From the NCBI GenBank assembly GCA_905178155.1, contig CAJINV010000002.1, positions 6,490,476 to 6,554,475 of the forward strand: a stretch of DNA of 64,000 nucleotides, read 5' to 3'. This DNA is from Amoebophrya sp. A120 (taxonomy: Eukaryota; Sar; Dinophyceae; Syndiniales; Amoebophryaceae). The translations under genes and the position numbers were made by a program. Of this stretch, positions 45,501 to 56,803 are shown one piece after another (positions within the stretch are counted from its first letter, which is position 1; each line of letters begins with the position of its first letter). The notes beneath the pieces were generated by a model. It searched no databases. It was not told the origin of the DNA and saw only the letters and a program-made list of their open reading frames with translations.

Positions 45501-48500
45501 GGATAAGATGATCAAGGATATTTCCAACAAGGACAAAACGGACAATATCCTGAGTAAAAATGTCCCCACACCAGAGTCAAGATGGGAAATCTGCTAGACA
45601 AATCTACAAGTTTTGGCTGTCTTGCATGACAAATTTGGACTCGCAGTGTAGTGCTGTTTGAGCTACCTCAGAAGCATCACAGATCTAATATATCATGCTG
45701 ATTGGAGCATGGCAAATTCCAAAACACAACTAGAAAATGCTTCTCATGGGGATCCGCATGAGAAACATTCTCAACATGCAGATTTGCATTACAACTATGG
45801 CGTGGGGAACTTTTTTCAGTACGATAGACAAGGAGAAGGCGGACGAGGAAGAACTCGTCGCGGCCTACGCTGAGGCCAGTGTTGGGATCGGGTTTGCCGT
45901 ATCAACTGCAAATATGTCTGGGTCTGGAAGATTGCGAGATTTCTCATGCTAGTCTGGCATGACTCTGAACTCTGTGTTGCATGGCCGCGAAGAGCTCCTC
46001 CTCCCTGTCATGCAAAAACGCAGTTTGTCATGCGGAGTACTTACGCAACTGCAACTCAGAGCCATGAAAAAAACCTGTCATGCTTTGCAGCGCATCATAG
46101 TGAGTTCACTATTCCCTCTCTTGCATCACAAGTTTCCAGACCCAAACATATTTGCAAGGCATACGCCCCTTTGACCCCGCAAGAGCGGCAGAAGGAGGTC
46201 GCCCGGATGCCGAAGACGTTCTCCGAGATCCGGGACCGGGCGGAGCACGGGGCCGCGAGTTTGATCACGAATTATTTGCACTTTTTACAGGTGTTAGACG
46301 CCAGTATCGACGACGACGAGGAATTTTTCCGGATAAACAAAACGGAACAGTGGATGGCGGATTTTCACACGCTCCCGCCGGACGAAAACCGCTTCGAGCC
46401 GAAGCACCCGGATTCCGAGGTCAATTTCCGCCGTTTCTGCATCAACTACTACGACAGTCTCCGCGGCGGGGACGCGGATACAGAGAACGCGAGGTCTTCC
46501 TCTTCTTTGATACCGACAAGTAGTTCCAGCAGTCCGCACGGGATTCTCTCGTCCATGGGAGGACAACTGACAACGCCGAACAGTAGTTCCTCGTCTTTGG
46601 ATCAACTCCAAGCGGCACTAGGCCAGCAGCAATTATCCGGAGGCAACATCGGGCTCAAAGAGCTCGTCCGGGGAGTTGCTGCGGTGCCCGATGCGAGTCA
46701 GCTCTTTAAGGAGTTCCACATCATCAAGGGCGACTACCCGCCGGAAACCCGCCAGCACAAAACGGAACTAGACGACGTGTTAGACATGGCGGAGAAGCAG
46801 CACTACGGCGGGAACGCGCGGACCACCGCCCACCGCGTCCGGCCGAAGCTGATGGAGGGCAATCTGGGCCGATTAGACTCTTCGAAAGCGAAGGACAAGT
46901 ATGGGCGCAGGCATCGGGACAAGGACGCGGAAATTTACTTGTTGCAGAAGGAGGGAAAGGATGTCGACACGGAGCAGCTGCAGTACATTGACAACCTCTC
47001 CAAGCAGCAGGAAGCGCTGAAGGACCCGCTGTCGCACATCGGGGAGACGTTGACCCAGAAGCAGTACGTGGACGACCCCCCGGCGGAATCTCTGCTGCAG
47101 AACGCGTCCCGAGCGGACCGGGAGAAGGTGTACAAAGCCTTCGAGAAATACGAAGCGCACAAAAGAAAGCGGAACGAGTGGGACATGAACGACTGCGTGT
47201 CGAAAATTTGGGAGCGGTTGTCGTGGCGGCTGCGGCGAAGGAACGAGAACGAAGACAGGAAGGGGCTGCTGAAGGACAACCAGCTCTACAACGGGCCGCT
47301 GGTTAGTTGCTTGCTATCGGACGAGTCGCAGGATTTGTCCATTTTGCAAATGCTTCTGTTCGCGTTGGTGTGCCAGGACCCGAACGCGTTCACCTTCGCC
47401 CACGACCCCGCGCAGTGCATTGCGGAGGGGCGGGTTTTCAAGCACGCGCGGCTGAAGGATTTGTGGCACGGATTGTACAAGAAGATTCTGAAGCAGGCCA
47501 ATGTCGAGGGCGACACGGAGGAGGAGAGGCAGCAAAAAGAGCGGGACTTCAAGGTCGAAATGCCCGCGGAGATCCACCTCACCCGGAATTTCCGTGCGCC
47601 GCAGCGGATTCTGAACATGGCGCAGGTTTTGGTCGAGATCTGCAAGCACTTCTGGCCGAAGCGCATCGACGAGGCAGCGCCGGAGATTTCGTACGAACGC
47701 GGGGAACTGCCGACGATGGTGGTCGGCGTCTCGGCGAAACAGTTCCGCAACGCCTTGCTGTCCGCCGGTGCGGATGATCCGTTGCTCAGCGGGCAAGCCG
47801 GATCGATTGCGGAGAAGAACCTCCAGGATGCGGAGAAAGCGCTCGCGAACAAGTCGGGAGTGTCGAAAAAGAAAAACAAACAGGTGAACTTGCAAAAGGT
47901 GACGTCTACCACCGCGTTGAAGACGGGGAATGAAGGTACAACTAGTATTAACTCAGCGACCAGCACGACCCCCGGAGCAGTTGTAAGTGCCTCTACTTCA
48001 ACTACCGCTGCAGCAGCCGCGGGGGGCGGGGGCTCCGGGAAAAACATGTTCAATCCTGCAACCAATTCTGGCGGGGGGATCACCACCTTCGGCGCGGATC
48101 AGGTGGTTTTAGTTGGCACGGAAGAGGAGAAAAATTTCGTGGATCAGTTGCTCGGAGATCGCGGGATCGTCGTCTTATTGCCGGCGGAAGCGAAGGGGCT
48201 GGAGTTCAACGACGTCATTCTGTGGAACTTAGTCAGCCGCAGTGGGGTCGACGGGGAAAGGGAAGAGAAAGTTTGGACGGTTCTGTTCGATTTCATGCGG
48301 GCGTGTCTCGCGCAGTCCAATGTGCAGCAACTGAGAGAAGATAATACGAGAAATACTGGTCGTCAACAAGGCCGAACCACTTCTAACACCGCTGCAGCAG
48401 CGTCTTCGAAGCAAACGGAGGCTGAACAAGAGAACTCCGAGGACTTCCCAGACTCCGACGACCTTGAGGAAAACCAGCAAACTGATCAGCAGCAGGGTCC

Positions 48501-50439
48501 GAAGAAGCAAAACTACACGAAGGAGCAACTGGACGTGATCCTGGACCAGTTTGAGCAGAAGGTGATGAAGAAGCAGCGACAGGGCGATAGCAAGGATCAG
48601 GTCACGGAGTTGTGGAACACGCGGCTGAAGGAGCTGATTGTCTGCATCACCCGCGCGAAGAAGAGGCTTGTGATCTACGAAACCGACGCCACCTCTACCG
48701 CCGTGCGGATGTTCCAGACGCTGTACCACGAGGCGCCGCAGACCGGGCTGCCGTTGTCGAAGCGGCAGGTGTTGGATACGTCGGACGTCGAGTCTTTCGA
48801 CGACGACATTCCCTTCGGCGGAGCTGCAGCTGCCGGCGCGTCCCCAGCAGAAATGAACGGGAAAATGGTTTTGGGGAAGCCGCCGACAGCGACCATCGCA
48901 TCATATAACGACGCGCTTGCGAGTTGCGGGTACACGAGGGACCCGCTTTGCTCGTTGGTGACGACGGTCGAGCAGCTAGGCGAAACGGAAGCAGTTGTAG
49001 ATTTCCCGAGAAAGTCTTCGAAGCAGGAGTATCTCCGCAGAGGGCAGGAGTACTACAATAACGAGCAGTTCGTCGAGGCAGAGAGGATGTACCGTGTTGG
49101 GGGCAACATCCCTCTAGCATTGTGGGCGAAAGCCGCCGGCGCGGAGCAGAAGGCGAGGGATGTCGGCGTGGATGTCCGCCGGTTGAACGACGCGAGTAGG
49201 AAGGAAAGGATGCTTCTGTTCCGCGAGTCTGCGCAGTTTTACATGCAAGTCTGGACCACCGTCGCACAGGAGGACAACAATAAAGCTGCTGCCCAGGGCG
49301 GCGGCGGTGGAACAACAACCGCGGTGCAGTTGTCGAAGAGGCAGATGAATTTTGACCTAACGCAGTCCCAATCCAGTGAGCTCGGCGAGCGGGCGCTGAG
49401 ACAGGCCGCGATTTCCTTCGGAGAGGCGGAAGACTGGAAATGCGCCGCCGAGGCTTATGAAATGATTGCGAGCCGGTATTTGCAGCGGAACAGCGAAGAT
49501 ACCCGGCAGTTGTTCTCCCAGGCGGCGGACTGCTACCGGAAGATGCATCTGTTCGAACGCGCGGGGGATTCCTTTAAGAAAGCGGGCAACGACAAAGAAG
49601 CCCTGAAATCCTTCCGGGACGGAAGACTGTGGCACCGTGCGCTCGATTACTTTGAGAACCCGGGAGTGGAAAAACAAAATGGAATGGCGATCGCGGACAG
49701 TACCTTTTTGATGAAGTCACCGGATCTACTTTTGAACAACAACGATAACGAGTTAAACGACTCGAATTTGTTGAACGACCCGCTGCAGAATCAAAACTAC
49801 TTTGACGACAGTGAGTTTCGGCAAATGAAGATTCAAAACGCAAAGCTGATCGCACGGAGAATCGCCCCGATCCCCAACCAGTGCAGCGAGGAGCAGGTTC
49901 TGGCGATCAAGCTTCACTGCGCAACCATCCTGGAACAGGAACTGGAGGAAAACGGCGGGCGGATCTCCTACAACGATTTCGGTGTCTTTCTCGATGACCA
50001 CCAGATCCGGAAACAGTTCTACGAAGAGAAGCAAGATTGGGAGAAAGCCGCGGACGCCCACGAGCGGTGCGGGGAAATCTTCACCGCCATGGAGATCACG
50101 CAGAACCACCAACTGAAAAGCTCGCTGTGCCTGAAATACAAACGACTCACGCTCGCTCGCGACATGAACGACTTGCGCACCTGGTTTGCGAAGAATCCGG
50201 ACAAAATGGAAACCATTCGGGCGAATGTCATGCTCACAAACGACTCGGAGGACGGCGAGCAGCAGCAGCCGCTAATGTGGGACGCGGCGAAGTCGAATAG
50301 TGATATGGAAGCGGCAGAGTTGGAGTTGACGATCCTGTTAAAGGACGTGGGGGCGAGAAGAGGCGTGAAAATGCCGGCGGTGCATCAAGGTACGCAGAAA
50401 GACTATTTTGATAATATGGTCGATGCTTGCAAATTATGA
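36576..50439 (+). CDS. Giant protein with two superfamily 1 helicases (UPF1/SEN1-like and UvrD/TRANK1-like)
   Basis: Eight exons: 36576-37961, 38292-38891, 39163-39225, 39494-41148, 41405-42587, 42841-45545, 45832-45899, 46169-50439 (11,931 nt, 3,976 residues). Residues 1 to about 450 are Gln/Asn-rich. The first helicase has GPPGTGKT near residue 900, LIDEAGMV near 1395, GDPQQL near 1420, SIDGFQGGEAD near 1670 and NVALTRARLALHIFG near 1702: the UPF1/SEN1 pattern. The second has HGRAGTGKT near 2159, DESQD near 2937, NFRAPQRIL near 3026, EAKGLEF near 3227 and CITRAKKRL near 3378: the UvrD-like pattern of TRANK1-type helicases, with about 780 residues between motifs I and II. TPR-like repeats follow (about 3500-3740). 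RNA/DNA unwinding is expected from the motifs; the biological role is unknown. All seven introns are introners. Confidence 0.85.
37962..38286. mobile_element. Introner element, family C
   Basis: 325 bp, flanked by AAATC (37957-37961 and 38287-38291). The interior is in the same orientation as the element at 34606. Removal joins DILPEI to PPTFSK in frame. Confidence 0.93.
38892..39157. mobile_element. Introner element, family A
   Basis: 266 bp, flanked by AGTTC (38887-38891) and AGTTT (39158-39162). Removal joins LLSAQF to RNFKDF in frame; the next exon is 63 nt. Confidence 0.9.
39226..39488. mobile_element. Introner element, family A
   Basis: 263 bp, flanked by TCCCC (39221-39225 and 39489-39493). 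Removal joins LAMTVP to CRVTKE in frame. Confidence 0.93.
41149..41399. mobile_element. Introner element, family A
   Basis: 251 bp, flanked by AAGCG (41144-41148 and 41400-41404). It lies inside the first helicase, between motifs I and II. Removal joins QYGRKR to AFELFG in frame. Confidence 0.94.
42588..42835. mobile_element. Introner element, family A
   Basis: 248 bp, flanked by TACTG (42583-42587 and 42836-42840). Removal joins KSIQPLL to EEFSIGITS in frame, just before helicase motif IV. Confidence 0.94.
45546..45826. mobile_element. Introner element, family B
   Basis: 281 bp, flanked by GACAA (45541-45545 and 45827-45831). It starts TATCCTGAGTAAAAATG. Removal joins ISNKDKTDK to EKADEE in frame; the next exon is 68 nt. 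Confidence 0.92.
45900..46163. mobile_element. Introner element, family A, diverged flanks
   Basis: 264 bp. The flanking 5-mers TGCCG (45895-45899) and CGCCC (46164-46168) share GCC only. Inverted ends are clear, and either choice of retained flank keeps the frame (ASVGIG to LTPQER). Confidence 0.87.
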
Positions 50440-50597
50440 AAAAACTGAATCGCGAGCAGGTGCTGTTTTTTGCAGGTAAAGCCATTATAAGTAGAAAACA
50501 TCATCATCATCATCAATTACAAGTGGAGTATGATGGTTTTCGACAGCAAAAATATTTTTGAACTTCAAAACATAGAAAATATTTTTTTTTTTGCGCG
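50440..50597. other. Short intergenic stretch with CAT repeat
   Basis: Downstream of the helicase stop codon; contains five CAT units near 50500-50514 and a poly-T run at 50582-50592. No gene. Confidence 0.5.
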
Positions 50598-50607
50598 TCC
50601 GACGCAA
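50598..50607. repeat. 10-bp target-site duplication, left copy
   Basis: TCCGACGCAA, repeated at 50952-50961 on the other side of the palindromic element. Confidence 0.75.
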
Positions 50608-50951
50608 CAGTACTGTCAGCTCTCAGGCCGGTACGTAGGTACGTAGGTACGTTGGTACGTAGGTCGCGCAAAAGCAACGTACCTACGTACCGAAGGACCC
50701 GAATATCCAGGTATCGAAGTAACTACCTCGCGGGACCTACGTACCTACGTACCTACGCGTCCCACACACTCCCGCGACCGGGACCTACGTACCTACGTAC
50801 CAGCACGTCCCACACACTCCTGGTCGGGACCTACGTACCTACGTACCTCGGCACCTGTTCGGGTCCTTCGGTACGTAGGTACGTTGCTTTTGCGCGACCT
50901 ACGTACCAACGTACCTACGTACCTACGTACCGGCCTGAGAGCTGACCTTAC
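50608..50951. mobile_element. Non-autonomous palindromic transposon (MITE) built from GTACGTAG units
   Basis: 344 bp. The left arm from GTCAGCTCTCAGGCCGG (50614) through about 50700 is repeated as an almost perfect reverse complement in the right arm (about 50865-50945). The arms and centre are filled with GGTACGTA/TACGTACC units. The flanking 10-bp repeat TCCGACGCAA indicates transposition. A duplication of 9-10 bp is typical of Mutator-like elements, which is the best guess for its mobiliser. It has no coding capacity and differs entirely from the introners. Confidence 0.85.
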
Positions 50952-50961
50952 TCCGACGCAA
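50952..50961. repeat. 10-bp target-site duplication, right copy
   Basis: TCCGACGCAA, the partner of 50598-50607. Confidence 0.75.
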
Positions 50962-51137
50962 AGTTTTTGTAGCCTTCACGCAAAGAAACAACATTTGCAG
51001 TAAAACCGCAGCGTCTCGTCGTGATTCGCGCTTTTTTCATCAAGAGTCACGGTTTCCGCAAAGCGATTATGCGCTTGATAATTTAGAGAATGCGCTTTAA
51101 CGTCATTTGAAAGCAGGAGAATACCGAATAAATTCGA

Positions 51138-52814
51138 ATGTCGAAAATAAAGCACAATTACTTACCAAAATTGACAGCTGCGGAGTCGATCATGAAGAAG
51201 TTTTTGAAGCACAACCAACCCCTTCCCTTCCAGCACGAAGAGAACGACGGTCTGCACCACTTTATCTGTACCCCGATGCCCACCTTCCGCACCACAATTT
51301 ACCTGGCCGAAGCGTTCAAGCAGGCTGTGCAGCTAGATACCGAAATGGACAGCAAAACCCACGCGCAAATCTTCTACATCATCAAGGACCTTGCGTTCAA
51401 GTGCCTGTATGGGATGAGCGAGAACAGTTTCGGTTTGGTGGAGGTGTTGCAGGCCGTGCAGAAGATGCTTCAGGGAGGGGCAGACGGTTTTAACAAAGCA
51501 GATGTCGACTACGCTTTGTTCAACGCGGAAGGTAGTTCTTTGGCCCGGAACGGCATCAAAGGCGGCAGTAGAGCGGGTAACAATATTAAATTGGGCCGGC
51601 ATCATCTCGCGCTGAATGATGCAGCGGACGAGATGGATCGCGATGGCTTGGCGGGATCCGGATCTAATGGCTTGTTGAACAATCACCAACAGAAGATCGT
51701 GAAATCCAAAAAACGGCAAAACAACCGGAACCAATTTGACGACGAAGAGGACGAGACGGTCTCGACTCGCGAGGTCTTGTTTCACGATTTTTTCGCCCGA
51801 GAAATTCAGGACGAGATCCTCATCGCCTTCAATCTCGACGCGGAGGCAAAAACGCCCGCTCTGGTCGAGCCGGAGGCGGAGTTTTACAAACTGTGCGAAC
51901 AGGATTTGTTACGCGCGGAAGTCACCGTGTTCGAGGTGTTGCTGCAAATGTGTTTGGAACTGAAGTCGCTCCGTCAGTCCCGGTGCCCGAAGGAAGCGAT
52001 CTGCGGCCGGTGTCCGGACTACCACAATGGTTGCAGATTTCTGCATTGGAACGACGACTACGCTCGACAAAAGGACGACATCGAAAAGGGACGGGCCGCG
52101 GCCAGCGCGGGCGCCGGTGCAGTTGTCGCGGTGGACAAAGCGGCCCAGGAGCTGAACAAGCACAACGCGTTTGGGATCAAAGACACACTGGAACAAATCT
52201 TGAAGGCGACATGCTGCTTGGGAGGAGAGCGTGAAGATGATCAGGAGGGCAAAAATTCAACAGCAGGAACCGCGACCGCGAACCAGAATAGAGCTGCAGT
52301 CAACAAATATGCGAACAAGCACAGCAATAAGAAAAACAAGAACAATCAGCAAGTGAAACAAGACACGTCGGGCGCCGCAACTACGGAAACAACTATCGCG
52401 GTATCAGAATCTTCTTCAAAGCCCTGCGTTCTTGAAGACGAAAGTAAGCTCGAAGTCACGGAGCAACAACTGTCCCGCGATCAGTACGAATTGATGAAGG
52501 TCTTGCAGAAAAAGCTTCAGTCGTCCGAACTCGAGAAGGCCCTGACGGTCGGAAAAGCCACGGCCGGGTTGGTCGCAAACACCAATTTGCTGCAGCAAAT
52601 TTTGCAGAAGACGACGCAGTCGCTGGAACCCGTTTTCAACCCGCTGGTGTGCTGCGAGTCATTATCCGCGGCAGTCAAGCCAACTGCGGCGATGAAGAAA
52701 CAGTTCTACAGTGACCGGGCACAGGAACTGTATTATTTTTTAGCCTATTTATTTACGCGAACCAATTCCAATTGTGTCTGTGCTCGTCACGTGGTCTGCC
52801 TTTTTCTCAGGTGA
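51138..52814 (+). CDS. CCCH zinc-finger protein
   Basis: 558 residues from ATG 51138 in a single exon. The N-terminal 120 residues look ordered (HHFICTPMPTFRTTIYLAEA, AQIFYIIKDLAFKCLYGMS). Near residue 290 is one zinc finger with spacing C-x8-C-x5-C-x3-H (within CPKEAICGRCPDYHNGCRFL followed by H), the usual RNA-binding CCCH type. The C-terminal half is Ala/Gln/Asn/Lys-rich, then helical (QYELMKVLQKKLQSSELEKA). The last 30 residues are Cys- and aromatic-rich and may be read-through of an unrecognised intron. A single CCCH finger suggests RNA binding or mRNA metabolism; the specific role is unknown. Confidence 0.65.
   Translation: MSKIKHNYLPKLTAAESIMKKFLKHNQPLPFQHEENDGLHHFICTPMPTFRTTIYLAEAFKQAVQLDTEMDSKTHAQIFYIIKDLAFKCLYGMSENSFGLVEVLQAVQKMLQGGADGFNKADVDYALFNAEGSSLARNGIKGGSRAGNNIKLGRHHLALNDAADEMDRDGLAGSGSNGLLNNHQQKIVKSKKRQNNRNQFDDEEDETVSTREVLFHDFFAREIQDEILIAFNLDAEAKTPALVEPEAEFYKLCEQDLLRAEVTVFEVLLQMCLELKSLRQSRCPKEAICGRCPDYHNGCRFLHWNDDYARQKDDIEKGRAAASAGAGAVVAVDKAAQELNKHNAFGIKDTLEQILKATCCLGGEREDDQEGKNSTAGTATANQNRAAVNKYANKHSNKKNKNNQQVKQDTSGAATTETTIAVSESSSKPCVLEDESKLEVTEQQLSRDQYELMKVLQKKLQSSELEKALTVGKATAGLVANTNLLQQILQKTTQSLEPVFNPLVCCESLSAAVKPTAAMKKQFYSDRAQELYYFLAYLFTRTNSNCVCARHVVCLFLR
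52801..52810 (+). promoter_or_regulatory. Candidate splice acceptor upstream of the 52939 gene
   Basis: TTTTTCTCAG, 129 bases before ATG 52939. It overlaps the last codons of the preceding ORF, so it could instead be an intron acceptor of that gene. Confidence 0.25.
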
Positions 52815-52938
52815 AGCACTAATGTATACGATCCACCTGCTCACATTTACGGTTTCTGTTTCTGAAGGAACTAACTCTGACGCCGTTTGACGCTGTTTCA
52901 TTTCTACTCTTTTCTGCACCAAAAATAATTGATAAACT

Positions 52939-55900
52939 ATGACTATCCACAGTTACCAGCGCCTGCAGTCCCGACTGGAGCCTGCGACGATCTCAGATCT
53001 CACCGAGTGGACCCAAGCGCTGCGGTCGTCGGAGTGGGATGAGGACCGGTGCCGGCAGTTTAGCGAATACGTTTCGCCAAAGAACAACCGGATTTGGCAG
53101 GACACTTTCGTGTACATCTTCTGGAAGGACACCGCCGCGAGTGTGCGGTGGGGCAACGCAGCTACTGTGGAGGGGGTGTACTGTCACGAATCGAAAGACA
53201 GGTATTGTTCCGGAATTTGTGCACTCTTGGTCTTGCTTGTGCAGCCTCTAAAGGAAAACACCTCTTGATAATTTCACTTTGTGGAGAAGTCGCATAGCTC
53301 CAGTTGAATGAATACGGTTTGAAATTGATTTCGCTTTCCAAAAAGTCTCTTCTTTTTCCCCCTTCTCTACGTGTGTGGTCCAGATGGTACTATGTATGGT
53401 ATTTGGATTTTCCGTCTTCTCGAATGAAATGCAAGAAATGAAGATCAGCATTTGAATACAAGGTGCTATTATTTCTACCTACAGGTACTGCAACATGCGC
53501 AATAAAAACGTGACGCTCGAATTCCAGACGGCGCTGCCGGAGCCGGGGAATCCCGGTCGATCCGGTGGGAAGTGGATCATAAAGGACCGCAACACGGTGC
53601 TGATGGACGCGCTTGTGTATGTTTTGTCCGAAGGTAATAGCAAGGACGACAAGCCGAAGACCTCCTCCGCCCCCCTGCCAAAGAGCCACAGCTGGAGGCG
53701 GCTTCGCGACGGTCTTGCGCGCGGAGATGAGATGGACGATAAAGTCGTGACGGAAACTTTGTTTGTGATCCCAGACACCATGGTAAGTGACTACGTCGCG
53801 TCGTTGAAGAAGGAAGTGAACGGAATCCGGTTGAAGAACGAAGGGGACTTGCAGTACGACCAGATTGACGCGCTTGCGAAGAAGTCCAACGACGTGCTGC
53901 AGGCCCTGAACCCGCAGACCCGCGTCGACGTTTACGACGACGAGGGCTGGTACGAAAAGACCTACTACGAGAAAAACCGGAGGCCCGTGCCGCTCCGACT
54001 CTTCATGCAGATCTGCTCGCCCGAGGGCTTTTTGTCCATTTTGGAGCGCGCATCTGTCTGGACGTCGGCGATGGCAACGCAGATGAAGATGTTTTCCCTG
54101 CCGCGATCGGTGTGGCTGCGACACTTCGAGTTCTCGGAACACCTGTTCTGGCCGATGTTCGAGACGAAATTCATCCAGGCGGACTACGAGAAGTCGCGCA
54201 AGACGGCGATGCTGAAGAGCAACCGCGCCGAGGATACTTTGGGAGTCTTGCTGCACTTCGTGAACCCCGCGGAGGTGGTGCTCGAACGCGACTGCCAGGC
54301 GCACGAGCAGGGTAAGACCGTGCTGGAGGTGTGGTGCCAGCGGTGGGTACACCAGAAGGAGCTCGAACGGAAGAAAACCTACAGCAGAACCCCGAACGTC
54401 CTGTCCGACCCTGGGCTCCGGGCGGAAAACATGTTTGTGCAGTTGAATTTCCGGTTCTGGACGTTACTACTATCCCACGCGTGTCAGACCTCTCGGCAGC
54501 GGCGGTACTTGGTGCAACGCCTGCAAGAGATCAACACGAGGGCCAAGTCTGAAGGTATTCTGGAACGGCACCGCAAGTATCTCCCCGGGTACATGCGCTG
54601 GTTGCTAAAGTACCCCCAGGAGCGCATGGCGGACGTGGAGCGCCAAGATACGCGGCAAGGCCACGACAAAAAGTGGCAGATCGACCAGATCACCCCGCGC
54701 ATGAACATGGACCTGCGGAACCCTCTGATCCAAGACGAGGTTCTGATTGTGGACCGCCCGGACGTGGGGGTGGGGCCGCAGTTCAACCCGGAAAACGGCC
54801 CCAAGCACAGCACGGCGTTCTTTCCGACCTACCGGCTGGCGTACCTGTATCCCATGCTCAGCCCGAACGTGCCGGATCTGGTGCTTCCGAGGAAGTACTA
54901 CCTGTTCGACGACGAGAGCCGCAGGTTCTTCACCCTGCAGGAACAGGAACAAATGATGAATTATGCGGCTTGGGACACGGAACGACGCCGAGGACACGTA
55001 ACTCGCGGAGGTCAGCAACAGATGACTGTGGCAAATGCCGCGTCGGGCGCGCGCCTGATTCCCAATCCGGCTGTGTCAAGGAACAACAAAGAACAAAGCG
55101 GCAATTACAGCAACTATGGATCATCATCTTCATCTTCTCTGCAGCATCAAGCCAACTTTGACGAGCAAGACGACAATTTAGAGTGGATGCGTTTCCAGCC
55201 GCGCTGGAAACGCAACGTCAACCGGTCCTCGCCCAGGAATGCAAATAACGCCACTATCAGAGCTGCCTCCGATCATGCCAAGAGTAAAGCGAACAAGGGC
55301 GGGAATTATGCAGCTGACAAGAAGGCCCAAGTGCAACAACAGCCTAAGAAATCTGCGTGGGGTGTCGTGGACCAACAGTACTTGCTGGACGGCAAAGAAT
55401 CGGAGAAAGAGGACGTCGCACAGCTAGAAAGCAAGCTGCAAAACATCGAGCCCATGCAGCAGAGGAACAACAATTCCGCGCAAGTACTCGCCGCTTCTGT
55501 TGGTAGCAAGACGTCCAGTGCAGTACCTGCCGCTGCACCAGCGGTGGGAGCGGCCGCCGCGCCAGGATTTTCTAATGTTCCGCAAATGAGTATGAGTGGT
55601 CCGAACGGCAGTAAAATGACCACTGGTCCTCATGTGGGAAGTAAGATGACGGGCGTCATGGGTGCGACGAACCGAAAAACGCTGGTTGCGCACAAGTACC
55701 AAGTGGCGCAACAGACAATGGAGTACATCGAAGATGAATGGATTCCTATGATAAACGATGCGTGTCTTTTCGTTCTGAAACGGTTTGTCAGGCGCTTTCG
55801 CGAGCGGAAACACAAGGAACACGAAGAGAAGAGCGCGAAGCGCCGTCGCGAAATTGCAAATGTGGCAGTGCTGTTCGGGGTGAGAAAGGAGGAGCAAGTG

Positions 55901-56803
55901 CAAGTGATGGAAGCTGTGCCGGACGAAGTACTAATCTTCTTTTCTTATGTTGATTTACGTATAAAAGTAAGAATATGATGCACGACTAGCTTCAATATAG
56001 TGGAAAGACGTATCGATGACTATGAGCAAGAACAAGTTGAAGCATTGTCGCATTTGCCTTCAAATCTGTTTGTGTTTTTGGCCCGCAGGGGAATTTCCAA
56101 CCACAACATGATGAAGTGATTTGCTTTTCGAAAACAACAGACCGTCGCGTGCTGGAACTTTTCCTTCGGAGACCGCCGTAAACGCGGCGCCAACGCCCGG
56201 CTGGAGGAGCTGGCGCTGGAGCTGAAGCGAGCCGCGCAAGAGTTTTCCCGGCAAGCGACCAGCGACCTCGCCGACGACGCGGCGCTATTGGTCGACGACG
56301 CTGAGACGCTAAAGCAGTCCACGCACAAGATTCGTTCGAAGCCCGCCAACGAGCTGCTTGCGTCGCGCATGCGAAACGACAACAAGCATTTGTTGCAGAG
56401 CCGCTACAAGGCCATACTGAAGATTTGCGACTTCTTCACGAAATTTGTGGGCAAGCACCACATCATGATCTCCAAGAGGAAGCGCGCCTGCTACCTCATG
56501 CTGTGTGCGTACTTGCGAACCGCGCTGCTGGGAAAAATGCCCTGGTCCATGTCCGAGAAGTTGGCAGCAAACACCGCGGGCCACTCGCCGAGCAAAATTA
56601 ACTTTGCCTCGAACTTCAAAACGGTGAATAATTATGCCCGGAGCGGCAACGCGAGCAAAACCAAGGTTCCCTCCATTCTGAGCCTGACGGACGACCTGTT
56701 GCGGACAGACCCAGCGTCGATCGCAGTTGTGCACAGTCTGGTGAAAGAACTACGGATCCGGAAAAACTACATTGTCGTGCAGCGACGGAAATCGTCGCAA
56801 TAA
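52939..56803 (+). CDS. Unknown 1,135-residue protein, three exons
   Basis: Exons 52939-53201, 53485-55966 and 56141-56803 (3,408 nt) joined by two GT-AG introns with exact frame closure. The N-terminus MTIHSYQRLQSRLEPATISD starts at a clear ATG. Residues about 85-560 look like one or more ordered domains rich in Trp/Tyr/Arg (TYYEKNRRPVPLRLFMQICS, SVWLRHFEFSEHLFWPMFET, YLPGYMRWLLKYPQERM). A Gln/Asn/Ala-rich linker follows (about 600-800), then a basic helical C-terminal region (RRFRERKHKEHEEKSAKRRR; HHIMISKRKRACYLMLCAYL). I recognise no family. There is no signal peptide or membrane segment. Genes on both sides are also large and unassigned. Confidence 0.72.
53202..53484 (+). other. GT-AG intron
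   Basis: 283 bp, GTATTG...CTACAG, with CAGGTA at both borders. Removal restores an AGG codon and joins HESKDR to YCNMRN. No introner ends or motif clusters. Confidence 0.8.
55967..56140 (+). other. GT-AG intron
   Basis: 174 bp, GTAAGA...CAACAG, phase 0, joining VDLRIK to TVACWNFSFGD. Consensus donor and acceptor; no introner ends. Confidence 0.85.

Noticed and set aside
50440-50530. Short CAT repeat and poly-T run downstream of the helicase gene
   Set aside because: Ordinary simple sequence with no sign of function.
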